64,000 nt of DNA from Kordiimonas pumila (lineage in GTDB: Bacteria > Pseudomonadota > Alphaproteobacteria > Sphingomonadales > Kordiimonadaceae), in NCBI RefSeq assembly GCF_015240255.1, contig NZ_CP061205.1, forward strand, positions 2,129,501-2,193,500, given 5' to 3'. The notes under the pieces were generated by a model, which was not told the DNA's origin, ran no database searches, and worked only from the letters and a program-made list of their open reading frames with translations. Every line of letters starts with the position of its first letter. Within the stretch, counting starts at the first letter, position 1. Shown here piece by piece: positions 54,058 to 63,248 of this stretch. The translations under genes were made by a program, and so were the position numbers.

Positions 54058-55659
54058 ATGTTAACCTTTCCACGCTGGAAAGTAGTGATGGTTCTAGGGG
54101 TTGTTATTGCCGGTATTTTGATGGCACTACCAAACTTCCTGTCAGATGAAGAACGTATGTCACTACCGGGTTTTTTACCTAAGGAAACACTCAATCTGGG
54201 GCTTGATCTTAGGGGCGGTGTAAACCTTTTGTGGGGCGCGGAAACAGACGACGTGGTTGAAAGTCGCCTGAGTAATATTGCTGATCAGATTCGTGATATT
54301 CGCAGAAGCGAAGATGGCCTGACTTTCAGGAACATTCAAATCCAAGAGCATTCGGTTGTTTTTGAGGTCTCTGAAGACAGTATGATTGATTTGGCGCGCG
54401 AGAAATTGCGCCCCATAACAACAACGCAGTCTTTTGGGGTAAACCCCCTTATGGGCGGCGTTGAGGAAATGACGCTTGAAAATGAAGGCAAGACCTTTCG
54501 CCTTACATTAACAGATGAAGGTATTGCTCTGCAAAAACGGGATGCTATTTCCCGCGCTATGGAGGTTATCCGCAAGCGTGTTGACCCTGATGGCACAAAG
54601 GAAATTACCCTGCAAGCCCAAGGCGGCGACCGGATTATTCTAGAAGTACCCGGTGCTGATGATCCAGAGCAGATCAAGGTATTAATTGGTAAAACAGCCA
54701 AACTTAGTTTCCATGACGTAGTAACAGGCCTTTCGCAGGAAGATATTGCAAATGGCCGCCTTCGCAGCCGTGAAAAAGCGCTGCCTTTGAAAGATGGCGG
54801 CATGATGGTGATTAAGGAGAGGGTGATTGTTTCCGGCGATGACCTGACAAATGCGCAAGCAACCTTTGACCAGTTCGGCAAACCTGCGGTTTCCTTTGAG
54901 TTCAATACAGCAGGGGCACGGCGTTTTGCGACCCATACACGGAACAACTTAAAGCGACCGTTTGCTATTGTGCTGGATAACCAAATCATTAGCGCACCTA
55001 CCATCCAATCACCGATTTTGAACGGTTCTGGACAGATTACCAATATGGGCACGGCGCATGATGCACAGGAACTGGCAACGCTCCTTAAAGCCGGGGCGCT
55101 TCCTGTTAAGCTCACCGTTCTATCTGAGAAAACCGTTGGGCCTGATTTGGGTGCTGATTCTATTGAAGCAGGCGAGCTTGCTGCTGTTGTTGGTTTCCTT
55201 GGTGTGGTTGTGTTTATGGTGCTGTGTTACGGCTTGTTTGGTATTGCTGCCAATATCGCCCTTGTGACCAACCTGATACTTATTATGGGGCTTCTTAGCC
55301 TGTTGCAGGCAACCCTGACGCTGCCGGGCATTGCAGGTATTGTGCTGACGATTGGTATGGCGGTTGATGCAAACGTGCTTATTTTTGAGCGTATCAGGGA
55401 AGAGCAGCAAGCTGGCAAAAAGCCTTTTCAAGCAATGGAGCAGGGCTATGGTCAGGCATTTTCAACCATTATTGATGCGAACATAACCACCTTTATTGCT
55501 GCGGCTGTTTTGTATCTTCTTGGTTCTGGGCCAGTTCAGGGCTTTGCGGTAACATTGGCGATAGGTATTCTCACATCCATGTTTACAGCCATATTGCTCA
55601 CGCGGCTTATTCTTTCAATCTGGTTGAAGCGGGCACGGCCTGCTTCCCTGCCGATATAG
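54058..55659 (+). CDS. secD: Protein-export membrane protein SecD
   Basis: 533-residue RND-type subunit with six transmembrane helices, one N-terminal and five C-terminal, and a large periplasmic domain. GLDLRGGVNLLWG is motif D1, GKPAVSFEFNTAGARRFATHT is in P1-head, and AVDANVLIFERIREE in helix 4 holds the proton-relay Asp. It uses the proton gradient to help proteins leave SecYEG. 12 bases before secF. Confidence 0.97.
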   Translation: MLTFPRWKVVMVLGVVIAGILMALPNFLSDEERMSLPGFLPKETLNLGLDLRGGVNLLWGAETDDVVESRLSNIADQIRDIRRSEDGLTFRNIQIQEHSVVFEVSEDSMIDLAREKLRPITTTQSFGVNPLMGGVEEMTLENEGKTFRLTLTDEGIALQKRDAISRAMEVIRKRVDPDGTKEITLQAQGGDRIILEVPGADDPEQIKVLIGKTAKLSFHDVVTGLSQEDIANGRLRSREKALPLKDGGMMVIKERVIVSGDDLTNAQATFDQFGKPAVSFEFNTAGARRFATHTRNNLKRPFAIVLDNQIISAPTIQSPILNGSGQITNMGTAHDAQELATLLKAGALPVKLTVLSEKTVGPDLGADSIEAGELAAVVGFLGVVVFMVLCYGLFGIAANIALVTNLILIMGLLSLLQATLTLPGIAGIVLTIGMAVDANVLIFERIREEQQAGKKPFQAMEQGYGQAFSTIIDANITTFIAAAVLYLLGSGPVQGFAVTLAIGILTSMFTAILLTRLILSIWLKRARPASLPI

Positions 55660-55671
55660 GAGGAATAGAAG

Positions 55672-56646
55672 ATGCTTTTACATCTGATTCCAGAACAGAC
55701 AAATATTAAATTCCTCTCGAAAAGCAGGTTTTTTATTGGTGCATCGGCATTGCTTATTTTGGCATCAATTGCCTTATTCGCAATTGAAGGGCTGAACCTT
55801 GGTATTGACTTTAAGGGGGGTATTACCCTTGAGGTTGGTATGGAAGACAAGCCTGTACCTCTTGCTGATGTGCGCGAGGCCCTTGGTGGTCTTGGCCTTG
55901 GTGATGTATCTGTTAAGCGCTTTGGCTCTGACCGCGAGGTATTGATCCGTATTGAGCGCCAACAGGGTGATGATGCCGCGCAGAGCGATGTTATGACCCA
56001 TGTTAGGGCCGAGCTGATAAAAGCAATTCCCGATCTACATTTCCGGCAATCCAATATCATCGGGCCAGTTGTCTCAGAAGAGTTGGCGCGTGATGGCACA
56101 ATAGCCGTATCTGTCGCTGTATTTATGGTTCTAATATATATCTGGCTTAGATTTGAGTGGCAGTTTGGGGTCGGGGCCGTTATTGCCTTGGTGCATGATG
56201 TTCTCTTGACGGTAGGTTTTTTCTCAATCACCAGGCTTGAGTTTAACCTCACTATCATTGCAGCTTTGCTGACTATCGTTGGGTATAGCCTTAATGACAC
56301 AGTTGTTGTTTATGACCGTATCCGTGAAAATATTCGCAAGTTCCGCAAAAAAGATATGGCTGATATTATTGATATGTCCCTTAATCAGACATTGAACCGT
56401 ACGATCATGACATCTTTCACAACGCTTATTGCTCTTCTGGCCTTATTCTTTTTGGGCGGTGAAGTAATCCGTGGTTTCACTGCGGCAATGATTTGGGGTG
56501 TGGTTGTCGGTACATATAGCTCGATCTTCATTGCGTCGCCCTTGTTAACGACATTTAACATGCGGGCAGAAACATTACTGCGCGAAGATGATAAAGATGA
56601 TCCAACGGTTGATAAGTCGCGGCCTACACCCTTTGACCAGATGTAA
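55672..56646 (+). CDS. secF: Protein-export membrane protein SecF
   Basis: 324-residue partner of SecD with six helices. GLNLGIDFKGGITLEV is the SecF D2 motif, and GYSLNDTVVVYDRIREN matches the helix-4 Asp motif. AGGAGGAAT sits in front of the ATG. A Mth938-like gene follows 18 bases later, a common arrangement in alphaproteobacteria. Confidence 0.97.
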   Translation: MLLHLIPEQTNIKFLSKSRFFIGASALLILASIALFAIEGLNLGIDFKGGITLEVGMEDKPVPLADVREALGGLGLGDVSVKRFGSDREVLIRIERQQGDDAAQSDVMTHVRAELIKAIPDLHFRQSNIIGPVVSEELARDGTIAVSVAVFMVLIYIWLRFEWQFGVGAVIALVHDVLLTVGFFSITRLEFNLTIIAALLTIVGYSLNDTVVVYDRIRENIRKFRKKDMADIIDMSLNQTLNRTIMTSFTTLIALLALFFLGGEVIRGFTAAMIWGVVVGTYSSIFIASPLLTTFNMRAETLLREDDKDDPTVDKSRPTPFDQM

Positions 56647-56664
56647 ATAAAAAGGAACGGCGTT

Positions 56665-57066
56665 TTGGACAAAATCCAGGCAAGCGGTGTTTATATGGAG
56701 CAGCAGGAAGATGAGAACCTGCTGCTGATAGAGGCCTATGGCGGCGGTGGTTTTCGTTTACAGGAACGCAGAGTAGAAGGTAGTGTCCTTGTTCTTGCCC
56801 AAGGCTATTTCCCTGTCGCCAAAACGGTGGTTAAAGATTTAGCCGTAACTGATTTTGACAAGCTATTTGCTGCAGATGAAAAAACAGAGCTGCTTTTGGT
56901 CGGAACTGGCGATAGCATGACGTTGCTGCCAAAAGAAATTCGGCTTTATCTTGAGCAGCAGGGCCTGCCCTATGAGTTGATGGACACGGGCGCGGCAGCA
57001 CGCACCTATAATGTGCTTCTTATGGAAGGGCGTCGGGTTTCGGCTTTGCTGCTAGCCGTTGACTAG
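56665..57066 (+). CDS. Mth938-like domain protein (DUF498)
   Basis: 133-residue protein, TTG start after AAAGGAA. The Mth938-like fold (also in the mitochondrial complex I assembly factor NDUFAF3) is recognised from IEAYGGGGFRLQERRVEGSVLVL, ELLLVGTGDS and LPYELMDTGAAARTYNVLLMEGRRVSALLLAV. Molecular activity is unknown. Last gene of the yajC-secDF operon. Confidence 0.88.
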   Translation: MDKIQASGVYMEQQEDENLLLIEAYGGGGFRLQERRVEGSVLVLAQGYFPVAKTVVKDLAVTDFDKLFAADEKTELLLVGTGDSMTLLPKEIRLYLEQQGLPYELMDTGAAARTYNVLLMEGRRVSALLLAVD

Positions 57067-57139
57067 CTTGCTCAAGAAGCCCTTGCTGTTCTTGCCTAAA
57101 TACGGCATTATTCGCCTTCTATAGGGGACGGGTTACGAA

Positions 57140-57418
57140 ATGATATTCCAAAAGTTATTCATGGTTGGTGTACTTGGGTTGGGTCTTGTTGGCTCATCTG
57201 TTTCCCATGCGGCTGCTTCTATGGAGGATTTTGTAATATTTGATAGCCTTGGTGCTATGTATCACGAGTTCAGTACGTCTGCTGCAAACGGCGATGGGCA
57301 TGCCACTAAAGATAGCGTGGCGTGTAAAGCAAAAAACACCCATCCTGCAGGAGGGCGTTCGCTCGGAACACCTACCGGATATGCAGCACCTGCCGCAGCG
57401 CCTAAGGGCGCGCAGTAA
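57140..57418 (+). CDS. Small hypothetical exported protein
   Basis: 92-residue protein I do not recognise. A clear signal peptide (KLFMVGVLGLGLVGSSVSHAAAS, cleavage near residue 25) leaves a mature chain of about 65 residues with one Cys, an acidic start (MEDFVIFDSLGAMYHEF), a His/Lys middle and an Ala/Pro-rich end (YAAPAAAPKGAQ). The start codon is preceded by GGGACGGG, a weak ribosome site. Codon use looks like its neighbours. Confidence 0.6.
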   Translation: MIFQKLFMVGVLGLGLVGSSVSHAAASMEDFVIFDSLGAMYHEFSTSAANGDGHATKDSVACKAKNTHPAGGRSLGTPTGYAAPAAAPKGAQ

Positions 57419-57625
57419 AATCACATACGGCAAAAGCCGGTTTATCCAGAACGTCTAAAATATCCACGAGAAAGCCAAAAAAGCTTTTCCTGCAATAATA
57501 TTCACTTAATTATGCAAGAAAGCATACAGGTCGTTGCGCTTTTCGGGGTTTTCGCTTAGACAGAGGCCTCACTGTTAAATGGTTGCCTCTATAGTTTCAA
57601 ACATGTGTATTTGAATGAGTTTATC

Positions 57626-58843
57626 ATGACCAATAATGAATTTTACCGCGTACGACGCTTGCCGCCTTATCTGTTTGCTGAAATTAATGCAATGAAGGCA
57701 GCAGCACGAGCGCGCGGCGAAGATATCATTGACTTCGGTATGGGCAACCCAGACCTGCCAACCCCGCAGCATATTGTTGATAAGCTGAAAGAAACTGTCG
57801 ATAATAAAACAGCGCATGGTTATTCGGTTTCTCGCGGAATTCCGGGGCTGCGCCGGGCGCATGCTGCTTATTATAAGCGCCGCTTTGGGGTAGATATTGA
57901 CCCTGAGACTGAAAATATTGTTACCCTTGGTTCCAAAGAGGGGCTGGCAAACCTTGCGCAGGCTATTACGGCGCCGGGCGATGTTATCCTTTCGCCTAAT
58001 CCTAGCTTTCCAATTCATCCTTATGGGTTTATGATTGCAGGTGCTTCTGTACGGCATTTGCCAATGGGGCCGGGCCATAATTTTATGGCAGAGCTTCGGC
58101 ACGCTGTGCAGCACAGTGTGCCAATGCCAAGCGCCGTTATTTTGTGTTATCCCGGCAATCCGACAGCCGAAGTAGTTGATCTGGCATTTTACGAGGAAGT
58201 GGTTGCTTTCTGTAAAGAAAAAGGCATCTGGATTTTATCTGACCTTGCTTACTGCGAGATCTATTTTGATGGTAACCCGCCGCCTTCGATTTTGCAGGTG
58301 CCAGGCGCAAAAGAAATTGCTGTGGAATTTACCAGCTTGTCCAAAACATATTCAATGGCTGGCTGGCGTGTGGGGTTTGGTGCGGGTAACAAGCAGCTTA
58401 TCAGTGCACTTGCGCGGGTGAAAAGCTATCTGGATTATGGTGCTTTTACGCCTATTCAGGTTGCAGCAACAGCGGCGCTGAATGGCCCACAAGATTGCAT
58501 TGAAGAAACCCGCAGTATATACCGTGCACGGCGTGATACCCTGATTTCAGGTTTAGAGGCCGCTGGCTGGAAAGTACCATCACCCAAAGCCACTATGTTT
58601 GCATGGGCACCCTTACCTGAGGCATTTATGGAAATGGGTTCGATGGCCTTTGCAAAACTGTTGATGCAGCATGCCAAGGTTGCGGTATCTCCGGGTGTTG
58701 GTTTTGGTGAGTACGGTGAAGGTTATGTACGGATTGGGCTGGTGGAAAATGAACAGAGGATCCGTCAGGCAGTTAGAAATATAAAACGGTTCATGCAAGA
58801 TAAAGATATGCACCTTGCTGAGTGGCGCAAGGCCAATAAATAA
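57626..58843 (+). CDS. alaC: AlaC-type pyridoxal aminotransferase
   Basis: 405-residue fold-type-I aminotransferase. RVRRLPPYLFAEINAMKAAARARGEDIIDFGMGNPDLPTP is the start typical of AlaC/LL-diaminopimelate-like enzymes; CYPGNPTAEVV and SLSKTYSMAGWRVGFG contain the cofactor Asn and Lys. Probably glutamate-pyruvate transamination, making alanine; the order alaC-hom-glpX-recJ recurs in alphaproteobacteria. I use ATG 57626; a GTG at 57605 is in frame. Confidence 0.87.
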   Translation: MTNNEFYRVRRLPPYLFAEINAMKAAARARGEDIIDFGMGNPDLPTPQHIVDKLKETVDNKTAHGYSVSRGIPGLRRAHAAYYKRRFGVDIDPETENIVTLGSKEGLANLAQAITAPGDVILSPNPSFPIHPYGFMIAGASVRHLPMGPGHNFMAELRHAVQHSVPMPSAVILCYPGNPTAEVVDLAFYEEVVAFCKEKGIWILSDLAYCEIYFDGNPPPSILQVPGAKEIAVEFTSLSKTYSMAGWRVGFGAGNKQLISALARVKSYLDYGAFTPIQVAATAALNGPQDCIEETRSIYRARRDTLISGLEAAGWKVPSPKATMFAWAPLPEAFMEMGSMAFAKLLMQHAKVAVSPGVGFGEYGEGYVRIGLVENEQRIRQAVRNIKRFMQDKDMHLAEWRKANK

Positions 58844-58861
58844 GAGTGATTGGATACATTT

Positions 58862-60163
58862 ATGAGTGACGCATCTAAACCCCTGAAGGTTGGTATTGCT
58901 GGTCTGGGTACTGTTGGCGCAGGCGTTGTAAAAATTCTGCAAGGTCATGCAGGCCTTCTCACAAGGCGGGCTGGCCGTGCAATTGAGATAACAGCAGTTT
59001 CAGCGCGCGACAGAAGCCGGGATAGGGGTGTTGACCTTACGCAGTATCATTGGTGTGATAACCCGGTTGAAACAGCATCGCTTGATGATGTTGATCTTGT
59101 TGTGGAATTGATCGGTGGCAGTGATGGTCCGGCACTTACGCTCGCACGGGAAACGCTTTCAAAAGGCAAGTCTTTTGTAACGGCTAATAAAGCGCTTATC
59201 GCCGTACACGGTAAGGAGCTTGCAACTCTTGCAGAAAAAAATGGCGCTACACTAAGGTTTGAAGCAGCAGTTGCTGGCGGCATTCCTATCATTAAGGCAT
59301 TGGTTGAAGGCCTTGCTGCTAATGAGGTTACCGGTTTGCACGGTATTTTAAACGGTACCTGCAATTACATTTTAACCCGTATGGAGCGTGAAGGCCTGTC
59401 TTTTGCTGAAGTGCTGGCCGATGCGCAGCGCCTTGGCTATGCTGAAGCAGACCCAACCTTTGATATTGATGGGATCGATACGGCGCATAAAACAGCTATT
59501 CTTGCAGCAATTGCCTTTGGTGTGGCCCCTGACATGGCAAACCTGCCAGTTGAAGGTATTCGGACGATAGCGCCGGTTGATATTGATTATGCCAAGGAAC
59601 TTGGCTACCGCATCAAGCTTTTAGGCGTGGCCCGCAAAGATAGTGCCGGTGTTGAAACCCGTGTTTATCCTGCTATGGTACCCCTTACTGCGCCGCTGGC
59701 GGGGGTTATGAATGCTGTGAATGCTGTTGTTGTCCACGGCGACTATGTTGGAGAGACAGTTTACGAAGGCGCTGGCGCTGGTGAAGGGCCAACGGCCTCT
59801 GCTGTGGTTGCCGACATCATCGATATCGCGCGCGGCAACCTCTGCCCGGCGTTTGGTGTTAAAGTGGCAGACTTGCAAACACTGCCTGCAATACCTGCGG
59901 ACAAGCATTATGGCACATTCTATGTCCGCCTTAGTGTGGAAGACAAACCAGGTGTTATGGCCGAAATAACGGCAGCCCTTGCGAAGGAGCAAGTGTCGAT
60001 TAAAAGTATTTTACAGCGCGGCAAAGCTGATGATGGTGGTGTTTATATTATTCTAACAACACACCGTACAGTTGAAGCTTCTATTACAGCAGTGCTTGAG
60101 CGTTTCAACGCGCTCAAGAGTGTGTTAGAAGCCCCAGCAATGTTGCGTATTGAAGAAGTCTGA
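58862..60163 (+). CDS. hom: Homoserine dehydrogenase
   Basis: 433-residue NAD(P)-dependent enzyme that reduces aspartate semialdehyde to homoserine for Thr and Met. The N-terminal Rossmann site is GIAGLGTVGAGVVKI, the catalytic part holds LNGTCNYILTRM and GYAEADPTFDIDGIDTAHK, and the C-terminal ACT domain (about 350-425, with GVMAEITAALAKEQVSIKSI) allows threonine feedback. Nineteen bases after the aminotransferase. Confidence 0.96.
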   Translation: MSDASKPLKVGIAGLGTVGAGVVKILQGHAGLLTRRAGRAIEITAVSARDRSRDRGVDLTQYHWCDNPVETASLDDVDLVVELIGGSDGPALTLARETLSKGKSFVTANKALIAVHGKELATLAEKNGATLRFEAAVAGGIPIIKALVEGLAANEVTGLHGILNGTCNYILTRMEREGLSFAEVLADAQRLGYAEADPTFDIDGIDTAHKTAILAAIAFGVAPDMANLPVEGIRTIAPVDIDYAKELGYRIKLLGVARKDSAGVETRVYPAMVPLTAPLAGVMNAVNAVVVHGDYVGETVYEGAGAGEGPTASAVVADIIDIARGNLCPAFGVKVADLQTLPAIPADKHYGTFYVRLSVEDKPGVMAEITAALAKEQVSIKSILQRGKADDGGVYIILTTHRTVEASITAVLERFNALKSVLEAPAMLRIEEV

Positions 60164-60186
60164 TTAGAGTTTAAGGGAGCAAGCTT

Positions 60187-61143
60187 ATGTCATCACAGGA
60201 TCTGAACCGGATTCTGGTCCTCGAAGTGGTAAGGGTCACGGAAGCAGGGGCCATTGCCGCAAGTAAATTAACCGGTAGGGGTGACGAAAAAGCCGCCGAT
60301 GCCGCCGCAGTTGAGGCTATGCGTAAGGCTTTTAACGAATTGCCGATAGACGGTACTGTTGTGATCGGTGAAGGCGAGCGCGACGAAGCGCCAATGCTGT
60401 ATATTGGTGAAAAGGTGGGTTCAGGCAAAGGCCCAAAAGTGGATATTGCACTTGATCCGCTTGAGGGTACCACGATCTGTGCCAAAGCGATGCCAAATGC
60501 GCTTGCCGTGCTTGCTATTTCTGAGGCTGGCGGCTTACTCAATGCACCTGACGTGTATATGGACAAAATTGCAGTAGGCGGCGGCCTGCCTGACGGTGTG
60601 ATTGATCTGGATAAAAGCACGGCAGACAATGTGCGTGACGTGGCGAAAGCAAAAGGCAAAAAAGTGGAAGACATGATGGTTTGCGTGCTGGATAGGCCGC
60701 GCCATGCCAAACTGATTGCTGAACTGCGCGAACTGGGCTGCGGCGTTGCACTTATTGGTGACGGCGATGTGGCAGGCGTTATTGCAACAACAGATAAATC
60801 AACCGGTATTGACCTTTATATTGGTTCTGGCGGCGCGCCTGAGGGTGTGCTTGCGGCTGCGGCACTACGCTGTATCGGCGGCCAAATGCAAGGACGCTTG
60901 TTGTTCAGAAATGACGATGAACGTGGCCGTGCTCATAAATGGGGCATTACCGACCTGAATAAAAAATATAACTTGATGGATTTGGCGTCAGGTGATGTTA
61001 TTTTCGCGGCAACCGGTGTTACAGACGGCGCTATGCTGGACGGTGTGCATGTAACAGCGGAAGGCATTACAACAGACACGATTACCATGCGGTCTAAAAC
61101 CAAAACCATCCGCAGGGTAAAGGCCCTTCACGGCCACCGGTAG
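60187..61143 (+). CDS. glpX: Class II fructose-1,6-bisphosphatase
   Basis: 318-residue GlpX-type phosphatase of gluconeogenesis. VVIGEGERDEAPMLYIGE and IALDPLEGTTICAKAMPNALAV carry the metal-binding Glu and Asp, and YIGSGGAPEGVLAAAALRCIGG is the substrate loop. GGGAGC precedes the ATG by about six bases. Operon with hom upstream and recJ eight bases downstream. Confidence 0.96.
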   Translation: MSSQDLNRILVLEVVRVTEAGAIAASKLTGRGDEKAADAAAVEAMRKAFNELPIDGTVVIGEGERDEAPMLYIGEKVGSGKGPKVDIALDPLEGTTICAKAMPNALAVLAISEAGGLLNAPDVYMDKIAVGGGLPDGVIDLDKSTADNVRDVAKAKGKKVEDMMVCVLDRPRHAKLIAELRELGCGVALIGDGDVAGVIATTDKSTGIDLYIGSGGAPEGVLAAAALRCIGGQMQGRLLFRNDDERGRAHKWGITDLNKKYNLMDLASGDVIFAATGVTDGAMLDGVHVTAEGITTDTITMRSKTKTIRRVKALHGHR

Positions 61144-61151
61144 GCCCTGTT

Positions 61152-62963
61152 GTGAATAGCATTGAACCAAAAGAAACAGCGGACCCTTTACTGGGGGTGC
61201 GCTGTTCTGCTTTGGGGCAGGCGTGGGAAATGCGCCCGGCTCCTGTTCGGGTGGCCGAGGCTATAGCCGAACGGCTTGGGGTTTCTTACGCGGTTGGGCA
61301 GCTTATGGCCGGGCGCGGTGTTTCTATCGATGACGCTGAAACATTCTATAACCCGTCCCTTAAAGATAGCATGCCTGACCCAAGAACCCTTAAGGATATG
61401 GATAAGGCGACAGCCAGAATTATCCGTGCACTTCAGTCTGGGGAAGAAATTGCCATTTACGGTGACTATGATGTCGACGGCGCTACCTCAAGCGCGGTGC
61501 TGTACCGGTATCTAACGGCTGTTGGCGCCAAAGTGCGCATTTATATTCCGGATCGAATGATCGAGGGCTACGGCCCAAATGCACCAGCTATGGAAGGGCT
61601 TAGGAAAGCCGGGGTTGACCTCGTTATAACGGTTGATTGTGGTATTCTCTCGTTTGCTCCTCTTGAGGCCGCAAAGGCTGTAGGGCTGGATGTTATTGTG
61701 GTTGATCACCATAAAGCAGAGGCTGAACTACCCGTGGCTGCGGCTGTTGTGAACCCAAACCGGCTGGATGATGACAGCGGTGTGGGATACCTCGCTGCGG
61801 TTGGTGTAGCTTTTCTGCTGGCTGTAGATATTAACCGCACCTTGCGCGAGGCTGGCTGGTTTGGACAAGACCGAAAAGAACCCGCTCTCTTAAACCTGCT
61901 TGACGTCGTAGCACTTGGCACAGTTGCCGATGTTGTACCACTTGTGGGCCTTAATCGGGCGCTCGTTACCCAAGGTCTAAAGGTAATGGCTTTGCGGCGT
62001 AATGTGGGCCTTACCTCTTTAAGCGATGTGGGGCGTATTAACGAAGCGCCCAATACATACCATGCGGGCTTTATATTGGGGCCGCGCGTGAATGCTGGCG
62101 GCCGTGTGGGAGAATCAGGCCTTGGGGCGGAACTTTTAACAACGGATGACCCTATAAAGGCGCGCCAGATTGCAGACAGGCTTGATAAATATAATGAAGA
62201 ACGCCGTTATATTGAGGCAGAGGTGCTGGAAGCTGCCACAAGCCAGCTTGATGCCCGTTACGGCCCTGATGGCCACCCAGCGACGATTACAGTCGCTTGC
62301 GGAGAGGGTTGGCATGCCGGTGTGATTGGTATTGTCGCAAGCAGGCTAAAAGACAAGTACGGCGTACCATCACTTGTGCTTGCACTTGAAAACGGCGAAG
62401 CAAAAGGTTCTGGTCGCTCTGTCTCTGGGGTAGATTTTGGCGCAGCTGTAATAGAAGCAGTACAAAAGGGTCTGCTTTTAAAAGGTGGTGGCCATGCGAT
62501 GGCGGCAGGCCTCAGTGTTGCAGAAGATAAAATTGATGCGCTCACAGCTTTTCTGGAGGTATTTTTAGAAAAGCAGGTCGCCCGCGCATCTGAAAACCGG
62601 TCGCTGAAAATCGATGCGGTGATTGCGCTGTCTGGTGCTACGCCAGAACTTATTGATGAAATAGAGCAGGTTGGCCCGTTTGGGGCAGGTAACCCTGCGC
62701 CCCGGTTTGTTATCCCTGAGGTTGATTTATTGAAGGCTGACCTCGTTGGAGAGAATCATCTGCGCTGTATTTTTAAGTCAAAAGACGGAAAATCAATAAA
62801 GGCTATGGCTTTCAGGCAAGCAAATGAACCTTTTGGTCAGTTGCTACGGACAGCAACAGGCAGGCGCTTCCACATTGCAGGAAAGCTGAAAAAAGACACA
62901 TGGGGCGGCACCCCAAAGGTGGAAATGATGCTGGATGATGCCGCGCTAATTGGCCCTGTATAA
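61152..62963 (+). CDS. recJ: Single-stranded-DNA exonuclease RecJ
   Basis: 603-residue 5'-3' exonuclease of recombination and mismatch repair, GTG start. Motif I is YGDYDVDGATSSAVL, motif III VVDHHKAEAELP (DHH), then GTVADVVPL, and the DHHA1 domain has KGGGHAMAAGLS. The C-terminal OB fold starts near VGPFGAGNPAPRFV. Full length and all catalytic motifs are present. Confidence 0.96.
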   Translation: MNSIEPKETADPLLGVRCSALGQAWEMRPAPVRVAEAIAERLGVSYAVGQLMAGRGVSIDDAETFYNPSLKDSMPDPRTLKDMDKATARIIRALQSGEEIAIYGDYDVDGATSSAVLYRYLTAVGAKVRIYIPDRMIEGYGPNAPAMEGLRKAGVDLVITVDCGILSFAPLEAAKAVGLDVIVVDHHKAEAELPVAAAVVNPNRLDDDSGVGYLAAVGVAFLLAVDINRTLREAGWFGQDRKEPALLNLLDVVALGTVADVVPLVGLNRALVTQGLKVMALRRNVGLTSLSDVGRINEAPNTYHAGFILGPRVNAGGRVGESGLGAELLTTDDPIKARQIADRLDKYNEERRYIEAEVLEAATSQLDARYGPDGHPATITVACGEGWHAGVIGIVASRLKDKYGVPSLVLALENGEAKGSGRSVSGVDFGAAVIEAVQKGLLLKGGGHAMAAGLSVAEDKIDALTAFLEVFLEKQVARASENRSLKIDAVIALSGATPELIDEIEQVGPFGAGNPAPRFVIPEVDLLKADLVGENHLRCIFKSKDGKSIKAMAFRQANEPFGQLLRTATGRRFHIAGKLKKDTWGGTPKVEMMLDDAALIGPV

Positions 62964-62981
62964 GAAAAATGTAAAAAGATG

Positions 62982-63010
62982 TTGACCGAAACGAGGCAGG
63001 TGGGTATCTA
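62982..63010 (+). promoter_or_regulatory. Sigma-70-type promoter of the tRNA-Glu pair
   Basis: TTGACC (62982-62987) and TATCTA (63005-63010) are 17 bases apart, 22 bases before the first tRNA-Glu. No second promoter of this quality is visible between the two tRNAs, so they are probably one transcript. Confidence 0.72.
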
Positions 63011-63032
63011 GGCCCCCGGTCAACAGAGAGAT

Positions 63033-63108
63033 GGTCCCTTCGTCTAGTGGCCTAGGACGCTGCCCTTTCACGGCGGAAACACGGGTTCGAGTCCCGTAGG
63101 GATCACCA
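63033..63108 (+). tRNA. tRNA-Glu(TTC), copy 1
   Basis: Cloverleaf with acceptor GGTCCCT/AGGGATC, anticodon TTC at 63067-63069, T arm with TTCGAGT and encoded CCA. Identical to copy 2. Confidence 0.97.
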
Positions 63109-63136
63109 TTCTCTCTGTACCATTCAAGTTTTGGAT

Positions 63137-63212
63137 GGTCCCTTCGTCTAGTGGCCTAGGACGCTGCCCTTTCACGGCGGAAACACGGGTTCGAGTCCCG
63201 TAGGGATCACCA
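63137..63212 (+). tRNA. tRNA-Glu(TTC), copy 2
   Basis: Identical in all 76 bases to the copy 104 bases upstream; anticodon TTC at 63171-63173. A T-rich stretch (ACTTTCTTTTGA) follows but no hairpin terminator is evident. Confidence 0.97.
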
Positions 63213-63248
63213 TACTTTCTTTTGATGCTATATCATACCAATACTGTA

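Larger units (their letters stand above)
63030..63213 (+). repeat. Tandem 80-base duplication carrying tRNA-Glu
   Basis: Bases 63030-63109 and 63134-63213 are identical, including four bases before and one base after each tRNA. The 24-base spacer is unrelated to the flanks. Confidence 0.9.

Noticed and set aside
54336-56300. Long minus-strand frames (259 and 254 residues) opposite secD and secF
   Set aside because: They are antisense to strongly conserved coding sequence; their Ser/Arg-rich composition is typical of reverse-frame artefacts.
57419-57625. Riboswitch or attenuator before alaC-hom
   Set aside because: An AGAGGC/GCCTCT inverted repeat exists, but there is no recognisable aptamer, leader peptide or terminator.
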